Shown here piece by piece: positions 33,008 through 43,096 of a DNA stretch of 51,550 bases; the stretch's first letter is position 1; every line of letters starts with the position of its first letter. Both the position numbers and the translations under genes were made by a program. The notes beneath the pieces were generated by a model. It was not told where the DNA came from. It was given only the letters and a program-made list of their open reading frames with translations, and searched no databases. Source of the stretch: Kiritimatiellia bacterium (lineage in GTDB: Bacteria; Verrucomicrobiota; Kiritimatiellia; RFP12; UBA1067); contig JAFRBA010000268.1 in the NCBI GenBank assembly GCA_017405115.1, forward strand, positions 1 through 51,550, written 5' to 3'.

Positions 33008-35045
33008 TTTTTCTTATGAACCTCGCGACGAATCCGCCGCCCGAAGACATGCGGAAGGGAATCTTCTCGCCGGCCCGCACGCGCATCAGCTCGTGGTCGT
33101 AGGCGCGCGCGTCCAGCCTCGTGCGCCAGCTGTCGTGGAACGACTCTATCCTCCACGTCCCCTCCCCGAGGAACGAGCTGTCCAGGAGGTACATGCGGTG
33201 GTCCCGGTTAGTGATGCCGGCGACGTACCAGACGTCGCCCTTGCGGCGCGCCAGGACGACGAACGAGTCGGGGTCCCCGGAGAGGCCGACGGTGTCGTCC
33301 CATGTGACCGGGACGGACGCCATGAACGCGAGGGAGTCCTGGTTGCGCATGTAGTTGGTCGGGCTGTCGCAAAGCATCTGCAGCGGGGCCTCGTAAAGCA
33401 CCATCATCGCCATCTGGCGACTGCGCGTGCCGACGGAGCCGGGTCTGCTGTAGGAGCGCGACTTCGGGGGATACTGCCCTATGGCGTAGTTCTCCATCGC
33501 GCCGGGGGTGTAGTCGAGGGGCCCCGCCGTCATTCGCACGAACGCGGCGCGCACGTCGTTGTCCAGTATGCCGGGGTCGCCGTTGTTCCACTTCATCTGC
33601 TCGAGCCCGTGTATGCCCTCGTAGTTCAGCACGTTGGGGTATTGCCGCTGAAGGCCGCTGGGGCGGTACGCGCCGTGGTAGTCGACGAGCATCCGCTCCT
33701 TCGCGCAGGCCGCGGCGAACTTCTCCAGGAACCGCGCGACCTCGGCGTCGCCGCGGTCCATGAAGTCGACCTTGAAGCCGACGGCGCCCATCTTCGCGAA
33801 ATGCGACGCGACCCGCTCCTCGTCGCCCACCACCTGCGCCCACGCCATCCACAGGATTATGCCGACGCCCTTCTCGCGCCCGTACCGGATCACCTCCGGC
33901 ACGTCCACCGCCGGGCTGCACTTCCATATGTCCAGCTTCGCGCTCCAGCCCTCGTCGAGGATCACGTACTCGACGCCCGCGCTCGCCGCAAAGTCGATGT
34001 AGCGCTTGTACGTCTCCGTTGTGCAGCCCTTGACGCCCTGGCCGTCCCAGTCGTTCCACCAGTCCCATGCCACCTTGCCAGGCTTCACCCACGAGAAGTC
34101 GGCGTCCTTGTCCTTCGGAGTCGCGAGCGCGTAGACTATGTCGGTGCCGACGAGCTTCGCCGGCTCGTCCGCGAGGACGAACGTCCGCCACGGGAAGGTG
34201 CGCGTCCCGTCAGTCTCGACGAGCCAGTCGGCGTGCTTCTCGACGCGCACCCAGCGCCCGCCGCGGTCCAGACGGTTCGTCCCGCCCGCAAAGTGGTACG
34301 AGCGCTTCGGCCAGCCGGCGAAGCGGCCCTGGAAGCGGGCGGTGCCAAGGTCCGCGTCCCCTTCGTCCAGGTTCCATATAGGATAGTCGCGCACGTCCGA
34401 CTCCGTCACGGCGACCGTCTTGCCGTGCACCTCGTACACGAACGGCAGATAGACCATGAGGCGGCGGTCGTTGTCGGTCTTGACGTCCCCGGCCCGCATC
34501 GCCTCGCACTTGGTCTCTTCGCATCCGTCGCGGTTCGTGAAGTGCACCCAGCACCTTGCGCCGGAGTCCGGCACCACGACGTCCGCCCTCTCGCCGTCGA
34601 CGCGGATGCGGTCCTTGAACCTCGTCTCGAAGCGGTATGCCGCGCCGTCGTCCCTGGCGACGAGACGCACGGCCCAGTCGCCGAAGTCGACGAGCGCCTC
34701 GTACCCGTTGTGGCTGATGCGGCTCTTCTTGTAGACCGGAGTGTCGAACTTGCCGAGAAGCCTTCCCGACGAGACGACAGGGTCTACGGTCTCAGCGTCG
34801 CGACCGAGGCGCTTGCCCGCCACTCTGAGCTGGATGCGGCTCTTCGCCACCATCGTCTTGCCGTCGCGCAGCACTTCGTACGCAAGGGGCTTCTGGTATA
34901 GCCGAATCTCGTTCCGCCCGTCCGGCGAGACGGCGGCGGCGACCGGCCCGTCGCCGCGGAAAAGCGCGCATCCGCAAGCGGCCGCGAGCAGCAGGGCGAC
35001 GACGCCCGCCAGCTTCATGTGTCTCCTCAACCCGCCAAGTTCCAT
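33000..35045 (-). CDS. GH97 family glycoside hydrolase (alpha-glucosidase/alpha-galactosidase), lipoprotein-like
   Basis: 681 residues. The signal (KLAGVVALLLAAACGCALF) has a Cys suited for lipidation. The N-terminal beta domain is followed by the GH97 barrel: WVKPGKVAWDWWNDW, YVILDEGWS, GVGFKVDFMDRGD, LVDYHGAYRPSGLQR and NYEGIHGLEQMKW, and a C-terminal beta domain. The Asp in KVDF suggests the retaining, galactosidase-like subgroup; this is inference. The ATG at 45 bases inside the longer frame (35045) has GGAG 9 nt upstream. Own promoter at 35098-35127. The enzyme would act in the periplasm or on the surface on alpha-linked glycans. Confidence 0.9.
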   Translation of the reverse strand: MELGGLRRHMKLAGVVALLLAAACGCALFRGDGPVAAAVSPDGRNEIRLYQKPLAYEVLRDGKTMVAKSRIQLRVAGKRLGRDAETVDPVVSSGRLLGKFDTPVYKKSRISHNGYEALVDFGDWAVRLVARDDGAAYRFETRFKDRIRVDGERADVVVPDSGARCWVHFTNRDGCEETKCEAMRAGDVKTDNDRRLMVYLPFVYEVHGKTVAVTESDVRDYPIWNLDEGDADLGTARFQGRFAGWPKRSYHFAGGTNRLDRGGRWVRVEKHADWLVETDGTRTFPWRTFVLADEPAKLVGTDIVYALATPKDKDADFSWVKPGKVAWDWWNDWDGQGVKGCTTETYKRYIDFAASAGVEYVILDEGWSAKLDIWKCSPAVDVPEVIRYGREKGVGIILWMAWAQVVGDEERVASHFAKMGAVGFKVDFMDRGDAEVARFLEKFAAACAKERMLVDYHGAYRPSGLQRQYPNVLNYEGIHGLEQMKWNNGDPGILDNDVRAAFVRMTAGPLDYTPGAMENYAIGQYPPKSRSYSRPGSVGTRSRQMAMMVLYEAPLQMLCDSPTNYMRNQDSLAFMASVPVTWDDTVGLSGDPDSFVVLARRKGDVWYVAGITNRDHRMYLLDSSFLGEGTWRIESFHDSWRTRLDARAYDHELMRVRAGEKIPFRMSSGGGFVARFIRKND

Positions 35046-35097
35046 GTCGAATTTCTCCTTTCCGCGATCCTGTCGCCCATTACGCTGTATCGGCGAC

Positions 35098-35127
35098 ATT
35101 ATACCAAAAACGCGGACGCGAACACAA
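35098..35127 (-). promoter_or_regulatory. Promoter of the GH97 gene
   Basis: TTGTGT, 18-bp spacer, TTTTTGGTATAAT (TATAAT at 35098-35103) on the minus strand; leader of about 45 nt with GGAG. Confidence 0.65.
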
Positions 35128-35148
35128 TCACCGAACCCGCCGACCCCT

Positions 35149-35191
35149 CCAAAGCGGACACCTATCAGTTTTAGTTACGCCAAAGCGGACA
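35149..35191. repeat. Two direct repeats CCAAAGCGGACA, possible insertion-sequence end
   Basis: Exact 12-bp copies at 35149-35160 and 35180-35191, 31 bp apart, in the 180-bp gap between the GH97 gene and the DUF4091 operon. Multiple direct repeats of this kind occur at ends of some IS21-like elements, but no transposase is present. Further along the gap, 35229-35243 is a perfect 6-bp-stem hairpin (CTGCGG-cat-CCGCAG) without a U-run on the minus strand. Confidence 0.45.
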
Positions 35192-35284
35192 TGCGTCCGT
35201 TCTGGTGTGATTTGCACCTTTAAGTTCCCTGCGGCATCCGCAGTGCCTCTTTTCGTGTAGATGGAAAGCGTGCCTTGCGTTGTA

Positions 35285-37726
35285 TTAACGCGTCAGCTTT
35301 TCGATGAGATCGGCGATTTCGCGGCGGACGGCGTCATACTGCCACCCCTTGAGCGCATAGCGGTCCATCGACTCCACCATGCCATCAAGCATGAGGACCC
35401 GACGCGCCGCCGCGACAAGTCCGGCATCGCGTCCTTCCGACTCCGCAGCGGATGCCGCGCGGTCCAGCATGACGAAATACTCGTAGTCCTCCATCGAGTC
35501 GGCAATGACCTTGAGCCGTATCGACGGCACGGGAGCAAGCTCTTCTCCGTCGGGATATACGAGCACGCCGTCTCCGTTGACGGAGTAGCTATTGTTGTGC
35601 CGCAGCGTCTTGTCCTCCACGTTGTAGAACGCCGCCGCCCAGTAGAGAATGCCGTCGAACTTCCACTTCCAGCTCATCCACGTCTGGATGCGCCACGCGC
35701 CCGGCTCAATGTCGAGGTGGTAGTTGGGATACGGATACCACGGCCCCGAGCACGGGTACCACCAGACCTCCTTGCCCTCCTTTTGGGCAATGTCCTTGTT
35801 GCGCCAGTTGACCCAATGGCTCGCCGGACACCAGATGTCGATGTTCTCGAACTGCGAAGCCGGCATCTTCGAGCAGGCCCCCGTCACGAGGATCTTGAGA
35901 TCAAGCGCAACCTCCTTCATCCATCGCGTCATGCGGTTGACCAGATGTCGATTCTTGTTCCCTGGCTCGTCAACAGGATATGCATAGGCCGTCTCCATGA
36001 GGCCGGCCGCACGACACTCGTCCACGAGACCCTTCCATAGCTTTTTCCATGGCTTTTCCTCTATCTTCGCATAATCGGCATGCGCCACTTCAGGCCCAAT
36101 GTAGAAAGATGAGGCCCCGGCCTCGGCACAAGCCTTCATGGCGGAAAGATAGTGTTTTTCCATCACAACGCGAAAATCGGGCGGCAGCAGGTTCAAGTTC
36201 CGGTTGACGAGTGGCGCGACACGATGATCAACAAGCACCATTAGGTAGTCCTCAATCAGCTTTGCAAACTCCTCCGGCGAACGTTTCTTCCCCTCGAACC
36301 CGATGCGGTATATCTCTCGCTCCCAGAGGTTGAACGCAGTGCGGAAGCTCTGCTTGCGCGGCAGCGCGAAGGCTCGGACCTCGACGACGACGGGAATCGT
36401 CGCCACGTTCCTTCCCTCGCACTCAACCACAATGTCGCCCTTGTAGATGCCCGGGCTCGCATCCTGGCCAGTGCGCACCTCCACCCACACAACGGCGTGC
36501 TTCAGCGCGGGAACCATCAAGGATGTGAACGGTCGCAAGGGGTCGTAGTAATCGCCCGCGCCGTGCGTCGACGGGTAGCCGACCGGATCGGCAACGACCG
36601 TGTCCGCCCGCGAAAGAGTCCACGCCGAGGCAGGTAGCCGCTCGCCTTTCCCGGACAAGAAATCGCCGACGCGAACCGTCACGTTCTTCACGTCGCCCTC
36701 GCCCGCCAGAAGCTGGAGCTGAACGGCCTCGCGCTCGTTTTGCGCCACCATAAGTCGCACGCCGGGCGGTTCCGCCTGCGGAGCGTATGCCGCAGACGGG
36801 TCGATGCTCGTCATCGAGTCGAAGACGTTGACTGCAAGCCCCTTGACGCCGCGCTGCAACGCATGCGCCTCCTTCTGTCCGGCAGCGCGATCCAATGGGC
36901 GGTCATACCTGTTCCTGAAAAGGACATCCTCCCCCTTTGCAATCATCCAGGTCGTGCTATTCCCGTTAGTCACCGCCATCACTCTGGCGCCGGCGATCGG
37001 CGCGAACGCGCACCCCGAATCGTCCGCCCTCAGCATTCGGACCGGCTCCGGCATCGCCTCCGCGAGGTTGAGCTCGGCGAAATCCAGCGGCTTGCAGAGC
37101 TGGCCGGAGACGTGCACAAAGCCGCCATACTCCGGCCCGCGCCCGTCTCTGCGGCGCATGCCATTCTCATTGAACGAACGATAGACGTTGAAGCGAAGCG
37201 GATATCGCGTCGTCAGCGCGGCCCTTGAGAACGATTCCGCAGGAATGCGGCACTCAATCGTCCAGTCGCCTGCATTTATCCTTGTGGACGTCTCCGCCTT
37301 GCCATTCGGCGTCACATACCCGGCGCCGTATTCGGCATCGACCCGTATCGCGTCCGCCTTTCCCGCCGCATAGAGGATCCACTGCGTCACGTCTGCGGAA
37401 CCCGGTTCCACGAGAAAGAGCTCGATGCAATCGTTGTACGGATTCTCAAGGTCGATGCCGGCGACATTCGAATCGGAGCAGACGGCAGCAAGATAAAGGT
37501 TGTGTACATCCCACTTTAGGTAGAATCGCGTCTGCTCGGTGGCGAAGCCGCGGTCGCTTGTCAGCTGAGTCCCGGTGACAAGGGCCGCGTCGTCCCATTC
37601 GCCAGGCGAAAGGACACCATCGACTTCAGGCGTCATCCTCGCCTTCGGTACAGTCAGGACAGGCGTCGCCGCGAATACGCTGGCCGCACATCCCAGTGCC
37701 AGGATTTCCGTTGCAAGTCGAATCAT
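35285..37726 (-). CDS. Secreted DUF4091 glycoside-hydrolase-like protein with CBM9/DOMON-type N-terminus
   Basis: 813 residues with a signal peptide (ALGCAASVFAATP). Residues about 30-220 look like a family 9 carbohydrate-binding domain (VDGVLSPGEWDDAALV, FYLKWDVHNLYLAAVCSD). After a beta linker, the C-terminal part is of the DUF4091 type, with DEPGNKN, WCPASHWVNW, EVWWYPCSGPWYP and the helical end ADSMEDYEYFVML. It probably cleaves a plant or host glycan outside the cytoplasm. Last of a four-gene operon; overlaps the previous DUF4091 gene by 4 bases. Confidence 0.85.
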   Translation of the reverse strand: MIRLATEILALGCAASVFAATPVLTVPKARMTPEVDGVLSPGEWDDAALVTGTQLTSDRGFATEQTRFYLKWDVHNLYLAAVCSDSNVAGIDLENPYNDCIELFLVEPGSADVTQWILYAAGKADAIRVDAEYGAGYVTPNGKAETSTRINAGDWTIECRIPAESFSRAALTTRYPLRFNVYRSFNENGMRRRDGRGPEYGGFVHVSGQLCKPLDFAELNLAEAMPEPVRMLRADDSGCAFAPIAGARVMAVTNGNSTTWMIAKGEDVLFRNRYDRPLDRAAGQKEAHALQRGVKGLAVNVFDSMTSIDPSAAYAPQAEPPGVRLMVAQNEREAVQLQLLAGEGDVKNVTVRVGDFLSGKGERLPASAWTLSRADTVVADPVGYPSTHGAGDYYDPLRPFTSLMVPALKHAVVWVEVRTGQDASPGIYKGDIVVECEGRNVATIPVVVEVRAFALPRKQSFRTAFNLWEREIYRIGFEGKKRSPEEFAKLIEDYLMVLVDHRVAPLVNRNLNLLPPDFRVVMEKHYLSAMKACAEAGASSFYIGPEVAHADYAKIEEKPWKKLWKGLVDECRAAGLMETAYAYPVDEPGNKNRHLVNRMTRWMKEVALDLKILVTGACSKMPASQFENIDIWCPASHWVNWRNKDIAQKEGKEVWWYPCSGPWYPYPNYHLDIEPGAWRIQTWMSWKWKFDGILYWAAAFYNVEDKTLRHNNSYSVNGDGVLVYPDGEELAPVPSIRLKVIADSMEDYEYFVMLDRAASAAESEGRDAGLVAAARRVLMLDGMVESMDRYALKGWQYDAVRREIADLIEKLTR

Positions 37727-39837
37727 GGAATCGTCCTCCTCTTCTTTTTGTCCAAGGCTTCAATCGCCGCATAAAGCCGCTCGCGCCAGGCCAGGTAGCA
37801 TGCTGGATCGGTGTATGTCCGATAGAAGGCGTACGGATCGAGAAACGTGCCGTATGATCCTTCACTGGGGCTTTTGATGTCGATCGGGATCGCAGCGTCG
37901 AAAGTCCGCGCAGGAACAATCGCCTCAAGCTCCTTCATGAGGTCCTTCGCGCGACCGGCATCGATTCCGCTCAGCATGTGGAACGCCATCCAGTCCTCCA
38001 TGCCGTCCGCTAACGCCTTGAGCCGGCAGGTGGCCACGGGTTCGCCGTTCTCCCCGGCGAGGACGTACTGGCCCTCGCCGTACTCATAGGCGGCCGTCGG
38101 CTTGGCGCGCCTGCCCGTGTTGAAGTTCGCCCCCCAGTGCAGAAAGCCGTCAAACCCGAAGCGCATGCCGAAACCCGGCACCATACGAATGGCGGCGAGT
38201 GGCGTGTCGCCATGCAGGTTGGGGACGGGGAATTGCGGGCCGGTGCAGACATAGTACCAGACCTCCCTGCCACGCGCCTGCTCCGCCGCCTTCTGAAGCG
38301 GATTGACCCAATGGAGCGCCGGCAGCCAGATGTCTACCGCAGGCAGCCGGTCTGGCGCCGGGTAGTTCTTGTTCGCTCCGGTGATCAGCCATTTTATCCC
38401 TGGCGCCCATTCCTTCATCGCTTCGCCGACACGCGAAGCCTCTTCAAGATCGCGCTCGCCCCACTCGTCGATGCAGTAGGCGACGGACTTCTCAAGCCAC
38501 CCTTTCTCCTTCACGTGCTCCAGCACGGCGCGCCAGGTCTTTTCCTTGTTCCGGGTCTTGCGCCATGCGTCTGGCGAACGGTAGAACGGGCCGACCACGA
38601 CACGGCTCATGCCCCGTTCCACAAGCCTCCCGGTCAGCTCGTCGAACGCTCCCCAGTTCTCCGCGCCGTCGGAATAATCGGGGTAGCATCTGCGTGCATC
38701 CGCATCGACAATTAGGTCGGCCTCGTGGAGGTATATGGGGTTCATTCGATGCTCCACGAGCATACCGCAGTATGACTCGAGCAACGCGAGGAACCGCTTC
38801 GGGTCGCCGTCGGCGTATGAGAGGATGTCGCGGTCCCACAGGTTGACGAGCGTCGGCACTGCGTTTTCCCGCGGCAGCTCGAATCCGAAGACGCGGACTT
38901 CCAGGCGGATGCGACCGCGCAGGCCTCCCTCCACGGAAATTTCAATCCAGCCGCGATATGCGCCAGGCGGCGTTCCGCACGGAGTCTCGACCTCGAGCCA
39001 GACGGCAAACGGACCATCGCCCTCGCGCGCAACGGCCTGTGCCGCCTCGAGGCGATCCGGTATCTTCATGCCCGCATACATGAAGTGGCTCGGCTTCGGG
39101 ACCGGCGTATAGCGGATGCGGCTGAACTTCAACCCGAAGTTCGTCCTAATTCCGTCACGTGTGCACAACGAGCTCTCCGCCCGAACGTCAAGCGTTTTGC
39201 AGTCGCGAGAGTCCGGCACGACGATGAGCTGCACGTTCTCTCGCTCGTTGGCCGCCGTTGACACGGAGACCTCGACTGTTGCATTCGTCAGCTTCGTTGC
39301 GAAATTTCCAGGGTGCACCCAATCCATCGCCGAAAACGCATACACGCCCGGAACCAGCGGCACCACTGGGCGCTCCTGCGGGCGGACGGCGGACGGCACG
39401 ACCGTGAATCCGTCGACGCGCCCCGGCACACCGTCTGCGACTCTGATCGAGTCCACGTCAAACGTGCCGAACCCCGCGACCTCTGTCCGCGACAGCTTGC
39501 AGCCATCGAAGTAGACATCGACAGCATCCTGGCCAATCACTGCGGCGTAATGGTGACGCTTCCCGTCCGTCACGCCCTGGGGATGCACCACCCGCCCGTG
39601 GATTCGCCTCTCGCTTCCGCCGACGACATACGAAATCGTGGACGGAGATATGTAGAGGTCAAATCCGGAAGGCGAAGAATTTACATGGCAGGGCTTCTCC
39701 CAGGGAGATTCCGGCGCGTAACCGAGGCTGACTGTGAATTCGGTCGCGTCGCGTCGCCCCCAGGCCGCCAGGCACAGGGCGCACGACGCCGCAAAAAGCA
39801 GGGCGCGAAAAGGAATGCTAACAACGTCGTCCGCCAT
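37723..39837 (-). CDS. Secreted DUF4091 glycoside-hydrolase-like protein with LamG-type N-terminus
   Basis: 704 residues with a signal peptide (ALLFAASCALCLAAWG). Residues about 30-165 resemble a LamG/concanavalin fold (DGKRHHYAAVIGQDAVDVYFDG). The C-terminal half is DUF4091-like and paralogous to the next gene product: CIDEWGERD, WLPALHWVNP, EVWYYVCTGPQFPVPN, GFDGFLHWGANF and ADGMEDWMAFHML. The pair likely attack the same or linked polysaccharide. Six bases separate it from the giant surface protein gene; it overlaps the downstream gene as ATGA. Confidence 0.85.
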   Translation of the reverse strand: MADDVVSIPFRALLFAASCALCLAAWGRRDATEFTVSLGYAPESPWEKPCHVNSSPSGFDLYISPSTISYVVGGSERRIHGRVVHPQGVTDGKRHHYAAVIGQDAVDVYFDGCKLSRTEVAGFGTFDVDSIRVADGVPGRVDGFTVVPSAVRPQERPVVPLVPGVYAFSAMDWVHPGNFATKLTNATVEVSVSTAANERENVQLIVVPDSRDCKTLDVRAESSLCTRDGIRTNFGLKFSRIRYTPVPKPSHFMYAGMKIPDRLEAAQAVAREGDGPFAVWLEVETPCGTPPGAYRGWIEISVEGGLRGRIRLEVRVFGFELPRENAVPTLVNLWDRDILSYADGDPKRFLALLESYCGMLVEHRMNPIYLHEADLIVDADARRCYPDYSDGAENWGAFDELTGRLVERGMSRVVVGPFYRSPDAWRKTRNKEKTWRAVLEHVKEKGWLEKSVAYCIDEWGERDLEEASRVGEAMKEWAPGIKWLITGANKNYPAPDRLPAVDIWLPALHWVNPLQKAAEQARGREVWYYVCTGPQFPVPNLHGDTPLAAIRMVPGFGMRFGFDGFLHWGANFNTGRRAKPTAAYEYGEGQYVLAGENGEPVATCRLKALADGMEDWMAFHMLSGIDAGRAKDLMKELEAIVPARTFDAAIPIDIKSPSEGSYGTFLDPYAFYRTYTDPACYLAWRERLYAAIEALDKKKRRTIP

Positions 39838-39843
39838 TGCGTG

Positions 39844-42800
39844 TCACCTGATTATGATGCTCACCCCCGACCCGCTCGCGACAAGAGACCTGCCGTCAGG
39901 GGTGAGCGCAAGGCGCATTCTGCCATCTGGCGCGACAAACTCCGGTATCTCGCCGGAAATGCCGTCCTCCGCCGTCAGGATCGCTTCGCTGCCACCATGC
40001 AGCCTGATCCGGCCGCCGGACGCGACCACCCCGGATCCAGGGCCGAAAGTCGCCGTGCCGCCGACGGACAGGCGATTCACGCCGACATCCGAAGCTGCGA
40101 CCACCAAGTTGCCCGTGACTACCAGGTTGCCGCCGTACAAGATTCCGCAACCCGACAATTCGCCGACAGTGAGAGTGTTCCCCCCAAGATCGACCATCCC
40201 CGAAGCTGGCATCTTCAGCTTGTCGATCCGGGCCCCGACCACGGTGCGGAACACGGTGCCGGAACCGTCGTCGGCGGGCACGTAGTATTCATCGCTGTTC
40301 GCACCCGCACCCGCCGAGAACTTTATGGCAAAACCCTTGGTGTAGCAACTGACGCCGTTGCCGTCCACCCACCCGCCATTGGCACTAGAAGGACCATGTG
40401 CCGTGGTCGCAAGCGAATTCAGGACGAATCGGTGCCAGCCCGGCGTCAGCTCTATGTCGACGTTCTTGTTGTCCGTCCACCACCGCTGATCGATTCTGGA
40501 TTCGCCGTCAATGTAGAGTTTCGCATAATGGTTCATGCAGAGATGGACGTTCCAGGTCGCCGTTTCCGCTCCGGGTACGAACATCTGCCCTGCGTATGTC
40601 ATGAGCATGTTGTTCCGCGAGGCCGTGCCGTCGGTGAAGTACCTGAGCGCCTTCGCGATGCGGTTGCTGATGACTATCGCCCCAGCATCATATCTATCGC
40701 GCCACGACTGCGTCTCGGATTCGTCGAACAAGACTTCGCCTTCGTGAAGCCCGACGAATGGCACCAGCGCGACGGTTCCGCTCGCCCCGTCGAGTTCCGC
40801 GACCGAACCGGCAAGCCTTAAGGTGTCGCCGTTCAGACCCTGGATCCTGCCGAGAAAGTCATTCTCCGGGTTGACGAGTCCAAGCGTCAGCCCGTGCTGG
40901 CTGAAGTTCAGGACGCCCGCACCGGACACCTTCCCGGAAAAGGTCAGGGCGCAGCCGGACGTACCCTGCAAATGGCAAGTCCCGCTGCGGAACTCAACCG
41001 GCCCCGGATAGGCGTTGCTGGTTCCGCTCTTGGCCTTGGGATATCCGCCGCTCGGCCAGATCATCTTCCAGTTGCCGTTCGTGCAGGGCGAATTCCAGAA
41101 TTCGGCCACGCCGCTGGCCGCCATGGTCAGCGTGTTCGTGTCGGCGCCGCTGGCAAAGCACGAAATCTCCCTCTGCCCGTCGAAGAAAACGCCGCAGGTG
41201 TCGAGAACGATGTGCCCCGGATTCTCAAATGGCTCGTTGGCGTAGAATCGCACCTTGTGCTCGACATGCGTCCTCCTGACCGTCAGCGTGTGCCCCTTCA
41301 TGTCGAGCCTCAGCCCCGAAGCGAAGTCCTTGTGCTCCGAGCCGGTCGCGGCTATCGTCGTGTCCCCTTCAAGAACCACGACCCCGGAGAGAAGCCCGTA
41401 CGAATACCTTTGCTGGTTTGACGCCTCGTCGATCAGCGCGCCAGCCCCTCCGATGCCTGCGCCGCAGAGGTGTATCTCACGCGTGCCGAAATCCATCGAG
41501 TTCGCGGCGCTGGGATTCACGATGAGGCTCGCGCCGTCCTCGACCACGATCACCGAGCCATTCGCGCAAAGCTGGCCGACGTTCGCGATTCTGACCGCAC
41601 CCTCCTTGATCGTAATCCCGCCGGTGTAGTCAGTGGTGTCAATGTCCATGACCAGGGTTCCGCCGCCGCGTTTGACGAGGGCGATGGCCTTGGCCGGAGA
41701 TCCAGCCGTCGCAATCCATTGCGAGAGCGTCGTCGAACCTTCATTGACCGTAATCGTATTCCGGTCTTCTTCTGAGACGACCTCCAGCACGACGGACCCG
41801 TTCCTGACCTTCGCCTCGAGGCCGGTCTCGGCGTCAAGCGAGGCGTTCACGGCCGCGGCGACTGCGGAAAGCGCCGTCGCGTCGCCAGTCGTGAGAAGAA
41901 CCGCCCCGGAAGACAGGGACGAGGCCGCGACCGTGACCGTCGCGTCGTCCGCGATGTCCAGTGTACCGACGTCGATGCTCTGCCCGATCTCCAAGGCAGT
42001 CCCAGTGGGCAGCCTTAGACGCGAGAAGCTGGCCGTGCTCGCGCCCGCGACGGAGACCTTGCCCGCGGTCACCGCAAGCTCTGACGGGAAAGCACCGGAC
42101 AGCGTCAAAGCGCCGGCTCCGGTCTTCCTCAGCACGGTGTTAGTGCCATATGCGAAGCCCGTGAAGTCGGCCGTCTTCCCGGAGGCGACCTCGACGGTCG
42201 CGTCGGCGTCGGGGGCCATCGACGCCGTCACGTCGCAAAAGGCGGCATTCTGCTCACACGACAGCGTCCCGCCGCTCAGTTCGAAGAAGTATTGGCACAG
42301 GGCCTTTTTATCCCCCGAGGTCTGCTTGTCCACATTGCCCTTCAACTTCCACACGCCGGCCTTCTGGCGCAGCGTGAGGCTTGAAGCCGAATTCTGCCCG
42401 TAGTTGTGCGGAAGCCGGAATGCGTATCCGTCGACAGGCTCTATTGCGCCGTAGTTCTCTATGACGCTCGGGTAGCTCGTGTTGTTTAGCGGGTAGACCT
42501 GGCCGATCTCCATCGAGCCGAGCGCGTGAACGGTTATGGACATGTTGTAGGCCTGGACGTGTCCGCGCATCTTGAGGCATCCGCCCTCATACACATCCAG
42601 AGGGCACGTGTTTGCCGAAGACTCCCCTGGCTTCGGATATCCGGGAAGGCTCAAGACGCCATCCTTGTAAACCGCATATCCGGCCCGGCTACGCATCCTA
42701 AACTCGCCCGTCACCTCAAGAGTTCCGTTGGTGACGGCAAAGCGGTGATCGGCAGCGCCCCAATATTCACTCGTGCCCCCCAGTTTGTATTTGACGCCAT

Positions 42801-43065
42801 TTTGATGCGCCTTCACCGTAATGGACTGTCCCTTCAGATCCAGCATCATGTCGCGACAAAGCCATAGCTCGTCCGTTGACGAGGGAAGCGCAGCCGGATG
42901 CACACCAGGATCCGGATAGCCGTTCACCCAGCTCGTCGACCAGTTGTTCAGATTGGTCGCGTCCGCCCACTGCTGCGTGCCCGGATCGTTGGCGATCCAG
43001 TAGTATGTCGTCGCATGGAGACTTGCTCCGATGGACATGAGGACTATCGCGGATGGCATCTTCAT
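39844..43065 (-). CDS. Giant secreted protein with autotransporter-type beta-strand repeats and a PA14-like domain
   Basis: 1073 residues with a signal peptide (VLMSIGASLHATTYYW). Several segments match the autotransporter-associated beta-strand repeat pattern, such as VLRKTGAGALTLSG and LVKRGGGTLVMD followed by DYTGGITIKEGAVRI, implying a beta-helix. Residues about 780-900 resemble a PA14 carbohydrate-binding domain (MLMTYAGQMFVPGAETATW, MNHYAKLYIDGE, ELTPGWHRFVLN). No obvious outer-membrane barrel or C-terminal anchor is seen. Within the GH36-DUF4091 operon it may hold the polysaccharide at the surface. It starts 31 bases after the GH36-like gene. Confidence 0.82.
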   Translation of the reverse strand: MKMPSAIVLMSIGASLHATTYYWIANDPGTQQWADATNLNNWSTSWVNGYPDPGVHPAALPSSTDELWLCRDMMLDLKGQSITVKAHQNGVKYKLGGTSEYWGAADHRFAVTNGTLEVTGEFRMRSRAGYAVYKDGVLSLPGYPKPGESSANTCPLDVYEGGCLKMRGHVQAYNMSITVHALGSMEIGQVYPLNNTSYPSVIENYGAIEPVDGYAFRLPHNYGQNSASSLTLRQKAGVWKLKGNVDKQTSGDKKALCQYFFELSGGTLSCEQNAAFCDVTASMAPDADATVEVASGKTADFTGFAYGTNTVLRKTGAGALTLSGAFPSELAVTAGKVSVAGASTASFSRLRLPTGTALEIGQSIDVGTLDIADDATVTVAASSLSSGAVLLTTGDATALSAVAAAVNASLDAETGLEAKVRNGSVVLEVVSEEDRNTITVNEGSTTLSQWIATAGSPAKAIALVKRGGGTLVMDIDTTDYTGGITIKEGAVRIANVGQLCANGSVIVVEDGASLIVNPSAANSMDFGTREIHLCGAGIGGAGALIDEASNQQRYSYGLLSGVVVLEGDTTIAATGSEHKDFASGLRLDMKGHTLTVRRTHVEHKVRFYANEPFENPGHIVLDTCGVFFDGQREISCFASGADTNTLTMAASGVAEFWNSPCTNGNWKMIWPSGGYPKAKSGTSNAYPGPVEFRSGTCHLQGTSGCALTFSGKVSGAGVLNFSQHGLTLGLVNPENDFLGRIQGLNGDTLRLAGSVAELDGASGTVALVPFVGLHEGEVLFDESETQSWRDRYDAGAIVISNRIAKALRYFTDGTASRNNMLMTYAGQMFVPGAETATWNVHLCMNHYAKLYIDGESRIDQRWWTDNKNVDIELTPGWHRFVLNSLATTAHGPSSANGGWVDGNGVSCYTKGFAIKFSAGAGANSDEYYVPADDGSGTVFRTVVGARIDKLKMPASGMVDLGGNTLTVGELSGCGILYGGNLVVTGNLVVAASDVGVNRLSVGGTATFGPGSGVVASGGRIRLHGGSEAILTAEDGISGEIPEFVAPDGRMRLALTPDGRSLVASGSGVSIIIR

Positions 43066-43096
43066 TTTTGGTTTTCCTTTCGCTGCGACAGGGTTG

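Noticed and set aside
35229..35243. Hairpin CTGCGG-cat-CCGCAG as a terminator of the DUF4091 operon
   Set aside because: On the transcribed minus strand it is not followed by a U-run; no plus-strand gene ends here.
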